Source: Candidatus Acidiflorens stordalenmirensis (GTDB lineage Bacteria; Acidobacteriota; Terriglobia; Terriglobales; Acidobacteriaceae). Taken from it: DNA of 46,079 bases. The translations under genes were made by a program, and so were the position numbers. Of this stretch, positions 15,760 to 24,988 are shown one piece after another; the stretch's first letter is position 1, and the number at the start of each line of letters is the position of its first letter. Location: NCBI GenBank assembly GCA_003139995.1, contig PLIC01000216.1:137-46215 (forward strand), read 5' to 3'. Under the pieces are notes generated by a model that saw only the letters and a program-made list of their open reading frames with translations, did not search any database and was not told the origin of the DNA.

Positions 15760-16563
15760 TCACGGCAAGTACGGCTGCGGCCCCTCGTTCTCCACAAACT
15801 TGCGCAGCCCTTCCTCGACAGCCGGACGCGAATACAGGTCGCAGAAAATATCGATCTCCCGCTTCAACTCCTTGTACGGAATCGGCTTCACGAACTCCTT
15901 CGCTGCCGCTGCCGTCCGCCGGTCAAACTTCCCTACCTGGCTGGCCGTGGCGCGAGCCACCCGCAGCGCCTCGCCTTCGGCTGCAATCTGGCTCACCAGT
16001 CCGATCTGCTGCGCCTTCATCACATTGAAGCTGCGCCCGGTGAGCAGCAGATCGCGCACCACCGCGTTGCCCAAATCCCGCTTCAGCCGCGGAATCCCGC
16101 CGAATCCCGGAATCAACCCCAGTCGCAATTCCGGAAAGCAGAATCGCGCCATGCGGTCCGCAATAATAATGTCGCAAACCAGCGCCAGCTCGAACCCGCC
16201 GCCAAACGTCACTCCGTGCACCGCCGCGATGGTCGTCAGCGGCGCCGTATCGAGCGCGTTCATCACGGCATGAATGCGCTCCAGAAATTCCCGCACCCCG
16301 CGCAGGGCTGCGGCCTTTTCTATCTCTTGCCCGCGCTGAAACAGCTCGCGTAAATCCGCTCCCGCCGAAAACCCGGCCTTCAACGTCGAATGGACAATCA
16401 ACGCATGCGCTTCATTCGTCAGCCCGGGCAGAGCTGCAGCAAATTTCTCCAACTCGTCCAGTGTGAGCGACCCGATCTCGTTGCAAGGATCGCGATGCAA
16501 TGCAAGCTCAATCGCTCCATTCACGATCTGCCACGAAAGCGTTTGCCCTTTGAAGTCGTTCAT
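15760..16563 (-). CDS. Enoyl-CoA hydratase/isomerase-family protein
   Basis: A 267-residue crotonase-fold protein. The oxyanion-hole segments are AGFSAGADLREL (about 65-76) and VHGVTFGGGFELALVCDIIIA (about 115-135). The second catalytic Glu lies in FCFPELRLGLIPGFGGIPRL. Members hydrate or isomerise enoyl thioesters; here the substrate may be carried on the adjacent ACP. The ATG overlaps the stop of the upstream acyl ligase by 4 bases (ATGA), showing tight coupling. The N-terminal third is somewhat divergent from housekeeping FadB-type enzymes, so it is probably pathway-specific. Confidence 0.88.
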   Translation of the reverse strand: MNDFKGQTLSWQIVNGAIELALHRDPCNEIGSLTLDELEKFAAALPGLTNEAHALIVHSTLKAGFSAGADLRELFQRGQEIEKAAALRGVREFLERIHAVMNALDTAPLTTIAAVHGVTFGGGFELALVCDIIIADRMARFCFPELRLGLIPGFGGIPRLKRDLGNAVVRDLLLTGRSFNVMKAQQIGLVSQIAAEGEALRVARATASQVGKFDRRTAAAAKEFVKPIPYKELKREIDIFCDLYSRPAVEEGLRKFVENEGPQPYLP

Positions 16564-18245
16564 GCCGTCTTCGCCGTCTGGTTCTTCGAGGCCTGATTCT
16601 TCGAGACTTCGTACATCGCGTCGATTTCGCTCCGATACCTCTCTGCAATCAAGTCGCGCTTCAGCTTTCCGTTCGCCGTCAGCAGCCCGCTCTCGATGGT
16701 GAACGGCTCCTCGATCAGATGAAAAGCCCGCACTTGCTTGTAATGCGGAAGGCCGGGATTCACAAGGTCTAACACCGCCTGCGTTTTCTCGCCGCTCACC
16801 TTGCCCGTGACCAGCGCCGCCAGATATCCGCGCGCATTACCCACGAGCACCACCTGACTCGCGCCTGGCAATACTTGCAGAATTTTATCCTCAATCGGCT
16901 CCGGCGCAATGTTATGCCCCGACCCAAGAATAATCAGGTTCTTGATGCGGCCGACAATCTTCCAGTTTCCGTTCGCGTCCACTTCGCCCTGATCGCCACT
17001 ATGAAACCAGCCGTCGCGCAGCACTTTCGCCGTCTCCTCCGGACGATTCCAGTATCCCGGAAAAATATTCGGCCCGCGCACCACGACCTCCGCATTCTCC
17101 GCGATCTTCATCTCCACGCCCGAAATCGCCGGACCCGCGCGCCCCGGAATTACCGGAGCATCCGGATCATCCATGGTGCAGATCGCCGTCGTCTCGGTCA
17201 GTCCGTATACCTGCAACACCGGGATGCCCAGCATCATAAAAAACAGTTGTGTCTCCACATTCAGCGGCGCCGAGCCGCAAATCATTGCACGCAGCTTGCC
17301 GCCGATCATCTTTTTGCGGATCGTAGGAAACACGAGCCGATTCGCCAGCCCCAGCCAGATCCCGTCCCCGGCGCGCCGTTTGCCCTCGTGCCGCCGCACC
17401 CACGCGCCCTTTGCCTTGGTATACACCTTCAACGGAAATCCACCCGTCTTCCACAGTTGCTCGTCGACAGCTTTGCGCATGCGTTCGAGAAGCGCGGGAA
17501 CATTCAGGAAATAATCCGGCGCCGCCAGTCGCATCTCCGTGGCAATCTTCCCCAGATCCGTATTCAACGTCAGCTTGCTGCCGCGCAGCAGGCAGGTCAG
17601 CATCATGATCCACGAGCCCGCAAAGCAAAGCGGCAGGTAATGAAACACGGCGTCCTGTCCCGCGCGCTTCTTCATAAGCCGATCCAGCCGCCCCGAAGTG
17701 CAGCCCAGCATGTAACCGACGTTGCCCGCGTTCAGCATCACGCCTTTCGCCTCGCCCGCCGTGCCCGAGGTGTAGATGATCGTCGCCACATCTTCTTCTG
17801 CGACCGCCAGCGCAGGATTCTCCGCCGGCCCGCGCCCTGGCGTGAAAACATTTTCGAAGCAAAAATACGGTGGCGCTTCCGGCCACGCTTCTACGATCGC
17901 ATCGGCCAGCGACTGCTCGCCGCAGGCAATCACCGACGGCCAGCAATCCTTCATCCTCTCGACCAGTTCGGCCGGCGTTAGCCGCGCATACAGCGGCACC
18001 ACGGTCAGCCCCTCCGCCATGATGGCCAGATCCATCGCCACCCACTGCATCGAGTTATGCGCCAGGAGCGCGCACCGGTCGCCCTTCTTCAGCCGCAATC
18101 GCCGCAGGTAAGCCCGCGCCACCTGCACCTGAGCCAGCAACTGCCGCGCGGTGAGCGGAACCGGCTGCCCGTCGCGCAGTTCCTGCAGTACGATGGCATC
18201 GCCGCTGCGCTCCAGGCTCGCAAAAATTTGGCCGAGAAATGACAT
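16560..18245 (-). CDS. Long-chain acyl-AMP ligase
   Basis: A 561-residue ANL-superfamily ligase. A3 is IIYTSGTAGEAKGVMLN, A5 is QVYGLTETTAICTMDD, A7 is GWFHSGDQGEVDANGNW, and A8 is GRIKNLIILGSGHNIAPEPIE. It ends with LLTANGKLKRDLI, containing the A10 Lys. The long form resembles FadD15-type bacterial long-chain acyl-CoA synthetases. The ATG at 18245 is chosen because an upstream extension to 18365 would overlap the preceding gene by 70 bases and has no protein-like composition. It is coupled by a 4-base overlap to the enoyl-CoA hydratase gene. Confidence 0.9.
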   Translation of the reverse strand: MSFLGQIFASLERSGDAIVLQELRDGQPVPLTARQLLAQVQVARAYLRRLRLKKGDRCALLAHNSMQWVAMDLAIMAEGLTVVPLYARLTPAELVERMKDCWPSVIACGEQSLADAIVEAWPEAPPYFCFENVFTPGRGPAENPALAVAEEDVATIIYTSGTAGEAKGVMLNAGNVGYMLGCTSGRLDRLMKKRAGQDAVFHYLPLCFAGSWIMMLTCLLRGSKLTLNTDLGKIATEMRLAAPDYFLNVPALLERMRKAVDEQLWKTGGFPLKVYTKAKGAWVRRHEGKRRAGDGIWLGLANRLVFPTIRKKMIGGKLRAMICGSAPLNVETQLFFMMLGIPVLQVYGLTETTAICTMDDPDAPVIPGRAGPAISGVEMKIAENAEVVVRGPNIFPGYWNRPEETAKVLRDGWFHSGDQGEVDANGNWKIVGRIKNLIILGSGHNIAPEPIEDKILQVLPGASQVVLVGNARGYLAALVTGKVSGEKTQAVLDLVNPGLPHYKQVRAFHLIEEPFTIESGLLTANGKLKRDLIAERYRSEIDAMYEVSKNQASKNQTAKTA

Positions 18246-18295
18246 GCGTTTGATATGAATTAGTTTGCGATGAAGTGGAGGTTTGAAAGGTGCGG

Positions 18296-19705
18296 CTACC
18301 CGTACGCCGCCACCAGTTGCTTCAACCCCTCGCTCATTGGCGGCAGATAATCTTCCCAGCTCCATTCTCCGCGCCGGGTGGGAAACTCCGGATACCGCCG
18401 CTGCACTTCTTCTTCGAAATACACGCCCATGTGCGCCATTAATTTCAAATTCCGCACCACACTCCGCGCGATGCCGTCGGCAATCCGTTCACCGTCGCGA
18501 TCCAGAATTTCGAGCGCCGCCAGAGTTCGCGCCTCCAGATCCGGATCGTCCACATTCATCAGCAACTCCTCATGGCCGCGCTCGTTCATCAGGTTCCGTA
18601 TGCGCTCATCCATTGTGATCCCCGCCGACGCCACCAGCGCCGGCATCGAAGTCACTATCCCGTGATAGCGCGAAGACACCATCATGCGGCACGCGCGGAG
18701 AATGCTAACCATTTGGTACATGTTGTAATCGTCCGAGGTCAGCACCGGAACTCCGCCCAACTTCTCCGAGATACGACGGCAAGGCCGGGCATCCATGCGC
18801 TCAGTCGCCGCCATGATCACGAACACATTTCTCTTCTGGCGGAACGCGGCCATCGCATTGGCAATCGAACTCAAGTAATGTTCGTAGGCGCGGTCCGCCT
18901 CTGGCCCAGCATTATGAAAGTAGGGCCCGCGGTAGTGGCTCTCTTTGTATGCGCCGGTCAGGCTGTGCAGCGCGGCCTTCGCCACCGACGCCTTCACCGG
19001 CCACTCAAACGGATTGATCGGACACACCACCAGCACCGGCGTCTTCCCATCCCAACCCACATCGCGCAGCGCTTTCTGCCCATACTCGGCGCCCAGCGGC
19101 TCAAACGTCCACGCCGTGTCCGTGCCCAATTCCGTCGGCACGCCCAGCTCGCGCAAAATTTTCCGCGATTCTTCATTGCGCGTGATCACCAGCGAATTTC
19201 TGCAATAGCGCCCGCACATCTTTGCGACCAGCGGATCCATCTGTCCCGCCTCGGCGCCGTAACCGACCGACAACTTGTTCTCCGCCGCCGCAATGCCCAG
19301 CGACCCGATCATCATCGTCGCCAATGCGTTCGCGAATTTCGATTTGAACATCGAACCTTCACACGCCACCACGCCGTGATGTTTTGGCACTTCATTCGCC
19401 AGGAAGGGCGGAAAAATATCCGGCAGCCGCACCTGCGATGTGCCTTCGAAATATCCGCGCGACCGGTCAAAATTAAACGTCATCATGCTGAGGTCAACGT
19501 TCTCCGGCCCAAGAATCCGCCGGATCTGCCGCAGCATCTCTTCCACTCGCACATCCGATCCCGTATTACGCGTCCCGTTGTAGCCCGCAAACAGCAGCCT
19601 CAGTTTTTCGCCCGGTTGCCACGGCTCCCGCTTGCCCATCATCCACTGAATTTTCTTGCCCTCGATAATGCTCGAGACCCATGCTTCGAGAACGAAGTCC
19701 ATCAT
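18296..19705 (-). CDS. Polysaccharide pyruvyl transferase family protein
   Basis: A 469-residue protein with the PS_pyruv_trans fold. The N-terminal [20 protein letters not shown] is the usual glycine-rich opening. It continues with [17 protein letters not shown] and [19 protein letters not shown]. The C-terminal signature is [15 protein letters not shown]. Family members move a pyruvyl ketal from phosphoenolpyruvate to a sugar; this one is embedded in a lipid locus, so the acceptor may be a glycolipid head group. The ATG overlaps the SDR stop (ATGA). It is longer than many relatives because of extra N- and C-terminal segments. Confidence 0.84.
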   Translation of the reverse strand: MMDFVLEAWVSSIIEGKKIQWMMGKREPWQPGEKLRLLFAGYNGTRNTGSDVRVEEMLRQIRRILGPENVDLSMMTFNFDRSRGYFEGTSQVRLPDIFPPFLANEVPKHHGVVACEGSMFKSKFANALATMMIGSLGIAAAENKLSVGYGAEAGQMDPLVAKMCGRYCRNSLVITRNEESRKILRELGVPTELGTDTAWTFEPLGAEYGQKALRDVGWDGKTPVLVVCPINPFEWPVKASVAKAALHSLTGAYKESHYRGPYFHNAGPEADRAYEHYLSSIANAMAAFRQKRNVFVIMAATERMDARPCRRISEKLGGVPVLTSDDYNMYQMVSILRACRMMVSSRYHGIVTSMPALVASAGITMDERIRNLMNERGHEELLMNVDDPDLEARTLAALEILDRDGERIADGIARSVVRNLKLMAHMGVYFEEEVQRRYPEFPTRRGEWSWEDYLPPMSEGLKQLVAAYG

Positions 19706-20841
19706 GCGGCAGACCCTCCCGCCTTTGTGCTCTCCGGCCAGGGGTGATAGGGGTATTCAAAATTGTGCTCGCGGCTGAACCGGAGCAGCGGAAAACTGTA
19801 TTGCGAAAACGGCACGGGCTTGCATCCCATTTCCGTTGTGACCCGCGTGTTGTCGAACACTGTGTTCCAGGTCAAATATGGCAGGAAGACCTTCATCAGC
19901 GCCGCGCCGTGCCCCACCGGCCCTTTGCGGTTCGCCACCGTGTTGATGATGGAAGCGAACGGCTTTTCGAGGATCGGCAAAAACAGCGGCCCGCGCCGGT
20001 TCTGCTCCGCCGCCAGCGCCCTGGTCAATTCCCGAAAAGTCTGCGCATCGTTGCCCGAAGAAAGATGATAGGTATCGTGCGCGGGGTTCGCCTTCATGTG
20101 CAAAGTCGAGATCGCATCCGCCACGAAGTCCACATTCACAATGTCGATCTTGTCATGCGGACGAAACGGCAGCACCGGCAATCCCGCCAAAAACACGAAC
20201 GACCGCACCATGTCAAACTGCGTCGTCTGCGGATAGCGGCTGTCACCCAACACGATGCTTGGCCGGAAAATCGTCAGCGGCACGTCCGGCAGCAACTCGC
20301 GCACCATGTGCTCGCAGAATTTTTTTGTGCGCGCGTACGGATCGTAATCCGAGCGCTCCCACTCAATCGACTGGTCTTCCAAAACAACTTCGTGACTACG
20401 CTTCCCCGCCACCGCCACTGTACTCACATTCGAAAACCGCCGCAACCCGTGATAGTACTGCGATTGCCGCGCCAACTGCAGCACTTCGAGCGTCCCGCGC
20501 AGGTTCACATTCAAACAACTTTTTTCCGACTTCCGATTCAGCGAGGCCGCGCAGTGGATCACCGAATCGGTGGTATGCACGAGCCGGTCGTAATCGCTCG
20601 CTTCGAGCCCGAACTGCGGCGACGTGAGATCGCCGCGAAAAATCCGTATCTTCGCCTGCAAGTATTCGTAGAATCTCGCGAACGGCATGTGCAACTGCAA
20701 GGCGTTCCAAAGCCGCAGCTCCGCGTCACGCGGATCGCGGCAGCGCACCAGCAGATTCAATGTCGCTTCATGCTGATCGAGCAGATTAGCGACGACATGC
20801 GCGCCGATGTACCCGGTCCCACCGGTCAGGAATATTGCCAC
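19702..20841 (-). CDS. NAD(P)-dependent thioester-reductase-like SDR
   Basis: A 379-residue extended SDR of the Male-sterility/NAD_binding_4 type. The dinucleotide loop is G7-G8-T9-G10-Y11-I12-G13, followed by [20 protein letters not shown] and the catalytic pair Y169 and K173 in [21 protein letters not shown] completes the family pattern. Such reductases release acyl thioesters as aldehydes or alcohols, the R-domain role in carboxylic acid reductases. It starts at a GTG with GGAG upstream, overlapping the end of the HAD-FAR gene by 16 bases. With an ACP and ligases in the same operon it fits a split reductase system. Confidence 0.87.
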   Translation of the reverse strand: MAIFLTGGTGYIGAHVVANLLDQHEATLNLLVRCRDPRDAELRLWNALQLHMPFARFYEYLQAKIRIFRGDLTSPQFGLEASDYDRLVHTTDSVIHCAASLNRKSEKSCLNVNLRGTLEVLQLARQSQYYHGLRRFSNVSTVAVAGKRSHEVVLEDQSIEWERSDYDPYARTKKFCEHMVRELLPDVPLTIFRPSIVLGDSRYPQTTQFDMVRSFVFLAGLPVLPFRPHDKIDIVNVDFVADAISTLHMKANPAHDTYHLSSGNDAQTFRELTRALAAEQNRRGPLFLPILEKPFASIINTVANRKGPVGHGAALMKVFLPYLTWNTVFDNTRVTTEMGCKPVPFSQYSFPLLRFSREHNFEYPYHPWPESTKAGGSAA

Positions 20842-23315
20842 GTTGCTCCGTTCGTCCCCGTCTTCATGGCATCGCCATTTTCGGTCATCGTCGCTGTCGG
20901 CGGCGGCATCTGCAGCACACGCGGCGTGCGCGCTTCCAGCGGCCGCCCTTCAATCAGCGGATACGTCCATCGCCGCAATGCCGGAATATGAATGTCGATC
21001 CAATACTCCCACCAGTCCAGCCCCGCCGTGTCATAGCCGAAAATTTCTTTCTCTTCGGGCGTCAGAGCCTGCGACAGCTTCTCCACATTATCCGCGACAA
21101 AGTCATGCTCGTTGTGCAAAATAAACGGCTCGAACAGGCCGACTAGTTTTTCCACGCGCTCGAGGTTGCGCTCGGTTTTCGCCAGCGGCTTCTTCATCGG
21201 CAGCGGAGACATCACACGCTGAATCGACTTGATGATCATCTTCTGCGCCGGCGCCGACATGCGGTTATAACGTTCTTTCGAAACAGGAATCGCATCCATA
21301 CGCAAGCGCAGCCAGTATTCCAGCCCTTCCTGCGCGCGATAGTGACGCCGGTGTCCGAGGCTCGTCAACTCAATCGACCGCCCCATGTCGCACGGATTCG
21401 TGACCGACGTCGCCAGTTGGTACAGCGGATCGTGCCGCCGCTCCACTAGCGCCGCGCCAATCAGCGTCATTCCGGCGCACACCGCGTCCACAGGAATGAT
21501 GTCGAGCCGCTTGCGTTCGTTCGAAGGCAGTTGCCGGAACGCCGTGCCCAGTAGATACGACAGCGACGCCGAAGTATTGATCCCTTCATTCCATCCGCGA
21601 AACGGCTTCGCCACCGAAGTCTCGACAATTGCCGGACGCACAATCGCAATCGGCAGTCCCGCGCCATGTTTCGCGATCAGCGATTCCGCCAGACTCTTGG
21701 TGAACGTGTAAGTATTCGGCCAGCCCAACTCCTTCGCGCGCCGGGTGGCTTCTTCCGTAAGATAATTTTTCAACCAGCGAACGCGATTCTTGCGGATCTG
21801 GTTTTCCAGCGCCTGCCCGCTCAGCCCTTTTGCCGCGTGCTCTTTCCCGAATGCCTGCTTCTTTAATTCCTCGGCGACTTCCGGCCCTTCCGCCCGCGCT
21901 TCCGCCGACTCCACCAGTTCATGCAGGCGATACCACTCTTTTTCCGCGTCGAAGTCTTTCAAGTGCGTCGGCGTGTAATTCGGGCGCACCCGCTCACTCA
22001 CCCGCCCATCGCGCTGCCCCGCTACATAGCAAGTCGAAAGATGCAGCAATGCGGCGTGATCCGACCCGCGAATGAATTCGATCAAGTGATACGTAGAATC
22101 CACATTCACTGCCAAAGCGTCCCGCAGATCCGGATTGAAATCCGTCAACCCCGAGCTGTTGATGATGAGATCCAGATCTTTGCGCAGCCGCGCTGCAGTC
22201 TCGGAATCCAGTCCCAAGCCGGGCTGCGAAACATCGCCTTCCACCACTTCAATCTTCTCGGCCAGCAGCGCGCCAAGCCGGTCGCCGTATTTCTCAAACA
22301 CGGGATCGAAAACCGGCGAGCCTTCGATCATCTTCTCGAAGCGCGTCTGCGCCGGACTCGACTTCTGCCGCCGGATCAGCAGATAAAGCTTCCCAATCTC
22401 GGGCAGAATCGGGGCCCCCAACGGGCCCGGTTTTGGCCCGTTGGGGCAGAGATCCATCAACGTGTTCGCCAACCACACCTTGCCGATAAATCCCGTAACG
22501 CCGATCAGCATTACGCGCTTCCCGCCCAGCGCCTTCCGCACCGAAAACGGCGCCGGATACCGCTTCTCGTCGAAGTACACAATCGGACGAACCCGCGGCG
22601 CCTCCACTCGCACCGCCGGCACAATCGCCGACGCCAGCGCCTTCGGACCGCGCAAGCCAAGCGCGCGCACCCATCGCGCCGGACTCTGCTGCCCGTCCGG
22701 ACCCGCTTCGCGAATCCGCGCAAACAATCCCCGCGGCCGGATCACCGGGCTCAACAGCCGTCCGGTCGCAACCCCATCGCGAAAATCGAGGCGGTTCGCA
22801 ATAATCCACCGCACTGCCAGATGTCGCGCCAGCGGCCGCATCATATGCTCCAACCCCTGGCTCACCAGCACCACGTCCACGCCCGTCGCCTGCAACGCCT
22901 TCAGGTGACGCAGTCCTTCTTCTTTGAGCAGCGGCTTCAGCTTGTATTCGAACTCTTCTTCGCCCAGAAGATCGAGCCGGTCGCGCGTAATCCCGCGCAG
23001 CACGGCGTGAACGATTCGAGTCGCAGCGACGCGGTTCGCCGCATACAAAAATGGCCGCAGCAGCGCCATCAAAAGCACCAGGCTGCGGCGCGCCGCCCGC
23101 GCGATAAACGTTTGGCTGTTCCAGGTAAAAAAAGCGATCGGTCGAACCGTGGTCAGCTCGAGCAGACTTCCCTCCACCCGCCAGTAGACCGGCGACGAAG
23201 GCCGCGGACGACGAGGCGGCGGAGCAATGGGCAGCCGCGACGACATGCCTGCTGGCGCATTGGCGTCAAGCGACGTCCGCGCCCGCGCTCCATCGAGATT
23301 GTTCACAGGCTCCAC
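20826..23315 (-). CDS. Fatty acyl reductase with N-terminal degenerate HAD domain
   Basis: An 829-residue two-domain protein. Residues 42-190 form a HAD-IB (SerB-like) domain: motif II is [19 protein letters not shown] and the later part reads [18 protein letters not shown]. Motif I, where catalytic DxDGT is expected, reads W45-R-V-E-G-S-L51, so both catalytic Asp are missing. Residues 265-600 form a fatty acyl-CoA reductase domain with GVTGFIG at 272-278, NSSGLTDF at 386-393, and Y536/K540 in YTFTK. The C-terminal region continues the family, with the expected HNEHDF. A 12-bp perfect hairpin is built into residues 291-300. The GTG at 23315 is kept; ATG 23246 is an alternative. It opens the lipid operon. 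Confidence 0.88.
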   Translation of the reverse strand: MEPVNNLDGARARTSLDANAPAGMSSRLPIAPPPRRPRPSSPVYWRVEGSLLELTTVRPIAFFTWNSQTFIARAARRSLVLLMALLRPFLYAANRVAATRIVHAVLRGITRDRLDLLGEEEFEYKLKPLLKEEGLRHLKALQATGVDVVLVSQGLEHMMRPLARHLAVRWIIANRLDFRDGVATGRLLSPVIRPRGLFARIREAGPDGQQSPARWVRALGLRGPKALASAIVPAVRVEAPRVRPIVYFDEKRYPAPFSVRKALGGKRVMLIGVTGFIGKVWLANTLMDLCPNGPKPGPLGAPILPEIGKLYLLIRRQKSSPAQTRFEKMIEGSPVFDPVFEKYGDRLGALLAEKIEVVEGDVSQPGLGLDSETAARLRKDLDLIINSSGLTDFNPDLRDALAVNVDSTYHLIEFIRGSDHAALLHLSTCYVAGQRDGRVSERVRPNYTPTHLKDFDAEKEWYRLHELVESAEARAEGPEVAEELKKQAFGKEHAAKGLSGQALENQIRKNRVRWLKNYLTEEATRRAKELGWPNTYTFTKSLAESLIAKHGAGLPIAIVRPAIVETSVAKPFRGWNEGINTSASLSYLLGTAFRQLPSNERKRLDIIPVDAVCAGMTLIGAALVERRHDPLYQLATSVTNPCDMGRSIELTSLGHRRHYRAQEGLEYWLRLRMDAIPVSKERYNRMSAPAQKMIIKSIQRVMSPLPMKKPLAKTERNLERVEKLVGLFEPFILHNEHDFVADNVEKLSQALTPEEKEIFGYDTAGLDWWEYWIDIHIPALRRWTYPLIEGRPLEARTPRVLQMPPPTATMTENGDAMKTGTNGATWQYS
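22416..22446. repeat. Perfect 12-bp hairpin inside the acyl-reductase gene
   Basis: CCCCAACGGGCC at 22416-22427 is mirrored by GGCCCGTTGGGG at 22435-22446, with a 7-base loop. It encodes residues 291-300 of the reductase ([10 protein letters not shown]), just after the NAD-binding motif and before GKLYLLIR. The rest of the gene shows no such symmetry. Confidence 0.75.
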
Positions 23316-23340
23316 GAATCAATTCCGGCTCCGCCTTTTT

Positions 23341-23399
23341 CCGAGAGAACGTTCCGAGGCAACGTCCCGAGACAACGGTCCAAGATAACTTTCTCTCGG
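23341..23399. promoter_or_regulatory. Four 13-bp tandem repeats flanked by an 8-bp inverted repeat, upstream of the acyl-reductase gene
   Basis: Units begin at 23341, 23354, 23367 and 23380; the consensus is CCGAGACAACGTT with changes. The first eight bases, CCGAGAGA, are mirrored by TCTCTCGG at 23392-23399. The block lies 26-84 bases upstream of the reductase start codon, in promoter or leader position of the lipid operon. It may be an operator array. Confidence 0.55.
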
Positions 23400-23498
23400 C
23401 TCACAGTGCCCCCCGGGAGGCTAGGCCGCGATTATCCATTTTAACCTCTCCCTCACAAAGGACGAAGAATAACCGTTGGCCCTTCTCCGCGCGGCTTC

Positions 23499-23999
23499 TC
23501 ACCCCCACCGTTCCACCCAGCACACATCCCAATATTTCCCAAACTTCCGCCCATTTCCGCTGAACACGCCCACCACCTCGAATCCGAATCGCCGATGCAG
23601 CGCTTCGGTCGCGGCATTCGGCAATGCGTACCCCGCCACATAACGATGAATGTCCTCGCCCTTCAACATTTCAAACAACTCCGCATACAACCGGCTCCCA
23701 ATGCCCTTCCCCACCGCCTCTGGCGCACAATAAACCGTCGTCTCCACCGTCGTCTCGTACGCCGCCTTGGGACGAAACCGCGTCGTCCCCGCGTATCCCA
23801 TCACCACCCCATTTTCCTCGGCAACTATCAGCCGATGCCGTCCCGTTACGCCAAACTGCGCGAACCAGGGCTCCCGCCGCTCCACCGTGTAAGCCTCAAT
23901 GTCGAACGTCACTGGAGTATTCAGAATGTAGTAGTTGTAGATCTCGGTGATCCGCGCCAGGTCCCCGCGCTCCGCCGTCCGAATCCGCATCTCGCTCAT
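23499..23999 (-). CDS. GNAT-family N-acetyltransferase (phosphinothricin-acetyltransferase-like)
   Basis: A 166-residue acetyltransferase. The pattern TAERGDLARITEIYNYYI, then TPVTFD, matches the PAT/MnaT-like subgroup. The acetyl-CoA loop is PEAVGKGIGSRLYAEL, and ALHRRFGFEVVG and KYWDVCWVER complete the fold. Subgroup members acetylate small amines such as phosphinothricin or methionine sulfone; the real substrate is unknown. The ATG at 23999 is preferred because GGAG lies 7 bases before it; the earlier ATG at 24005 has a spacing of one base. It is transcribed ahead of the lipid operon, with a 183-base gap that contains the 13-bp repeat block. Confidence 0.9.
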   Translation of the reverse strand: MSEMRIRTAERGDLARITEIYNYYILNTPVTFDIEAYTVERREPWFAQFGVTGRHRLIVAEENGVVMGYAGTTRFRPKAAYETTVETTVYCAPEAVGKGIGSRLYAELFEMLKGEDIHRYVAGYALPNAATEALHRRFGFEVVGVFSGNGRKFGKYWDVCWVERWG

Positions 24000-24039
24000 T
24001 GCCATTCTCCAAACAAAAAAAGAGCCGCTCCAACGCGCT

Positions 24040-24063
24040 CCCTTCGGCTTCGTTCAGGGCAGG
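24040..24063. repeat. Dispersed TTCGGCTTCG/CAGGG element, copy 1
   Basis: CCCTTCGGCTTCGTTCAGGG: the CCCT and AGGG ends pair to make a short hairpin. Related copies are at 27586-27610 and 34705-34727. It lies between the YkgJ-like and GNAT genes. Confidence 0.5.
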
Positions 24064-24073
24064 CGCATGTTCC

Positions 24074-24730
24074 TCATTTCACGCAGAACGCGACGATCGT
24101 TCGCCCACGGACCGTCCGCCCACGCGGACCCTTAGTCTTCTCCAGTTTTCTCAGCAGCTTCGATTCCAGGTCACCCGGGTCAACCACCATCTCGCAGGCG
24201 GCAATCTGTTCGTCGGTCGCGCCATGAAAACACAGTTCGCAGACTCCCAGCCCGCCTTCTGCTCGTACCGGAGGACCAAACGTGCGACACGTGATTGGCC
24301 GAGCCTCGTAAAGATCGCACAATTCCGTCTCCGGATCGAGCACTGGACACCGCTCATCGTTGGCAAATTCCGCGAAGCGCTCTTCCGCCTCCGAGCCTTC
24401 GTCGAACACTGCCGCGTCAAGGACGCCCGCCTTCGCATTCCCAGGAAACTCCGCCGACAACCGCTGAATCGAATCTTGCGCCCGCTCTCGAATCCGCCCC
24501 GCCCGTAGCGGGTCCGTCTTTTCGAGGTCAGAGAGCCCCTGCTGCAGCCGGACCGCGTCCAGTTGGTTGATGGCAAACACACCCACGCAGCACTGCGTGC
24601 ATCCCGGACGACACACCAGCCACTCGCCGCTGCGCCGCGTGGCATCGGCCAGAGCAGCGTTCACGATCTGGATCAGCGCGTCATCCGCAGCCGGCAATCG
24701 CCGTGACGACATGCCGGAAGCATACCGCAT
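24074..24730 (-). CDS. YkgJ-family cysteine-cluster protein
   Basis: A 218-residue protein of the zinc/iron-chelating CxxxCxxCC family. The N-terminal cysteine block is C40-RPG-C44-TQ-C47-C48. The downstream block CPVLDPETELCDLYEARPIT followed by CRTFGPPVR is the standard second half. These proteins bind a metal or Fe-S cluster; their biochemical role is poorly known. The start is uncertain: ATG 24730 is given, ATG 24712 is the alternative, and neither has a clear ribosome site. The GNAT gene follows 74 bases downstream on the same strand. Confidence 0.85.
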   Translation of the reverse strand: MRYASGMSSRRLPAADDALIQIVNAALADATRRSGEWLVCRPGCTQCCVGVFAINQLDAVRLQQGLSDLEKTDPLRAGRIRERAQDSIQRLSAEFPGNAKAGVLDAAVFDEGSEAEERFAEFANDERCPVLDPETELCDLYEARPITCRTFGPPVRAEGGLGVCELCFHGATDEQIAACEMVVDPGDLESKLLRKLEKTKGPRGRTVRGRTIVAFCVK

Positions 24731-24988
24731 AGGCAGAGCCGCGTGGAGCGGACGGAATCGCGAACAAGAATATGGAGGAGTAACCGAGAAAAAATTTGGA
24801 GGACAGACGGGTTCGACGATCCGAAGTCTTTGGCGAATCGGGCCGGGGCTCTTTGGTAAGGGTTACTGAACTTAGACCGGTGGTCGCGCAGCGGCGCGGT
24901 GTGCGGCCACTGCAGGCGCAGCCCCGGCCAGTAACTCACCTTCTAAGTGTTGAAGTCGCCGCTAGCTAGGGATATCAACCGCGCCCGT
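24731..24988. other. Gap with a widely spaced inverted repeat
   Basis: About 258 bases without a gene, between the 3' end of the membrane spermidine-synthase-like gene and the 5' end of the YkgJ-like gene. GGCCGGGGCT near 24841 is mirrored by AGCCCCGGCC near 24918, and AAGG-GTTACTG near 24856 by CAGTAAC near 24929. A long fold-back at the end of the upstream transcript is possible. Confidence 0.4.

Noticed and set aside
24841-24940. Structured small RNA gene
   Set aside because: Only two widely spaced inverted repeats support it; no promoter or terminator could be identified.
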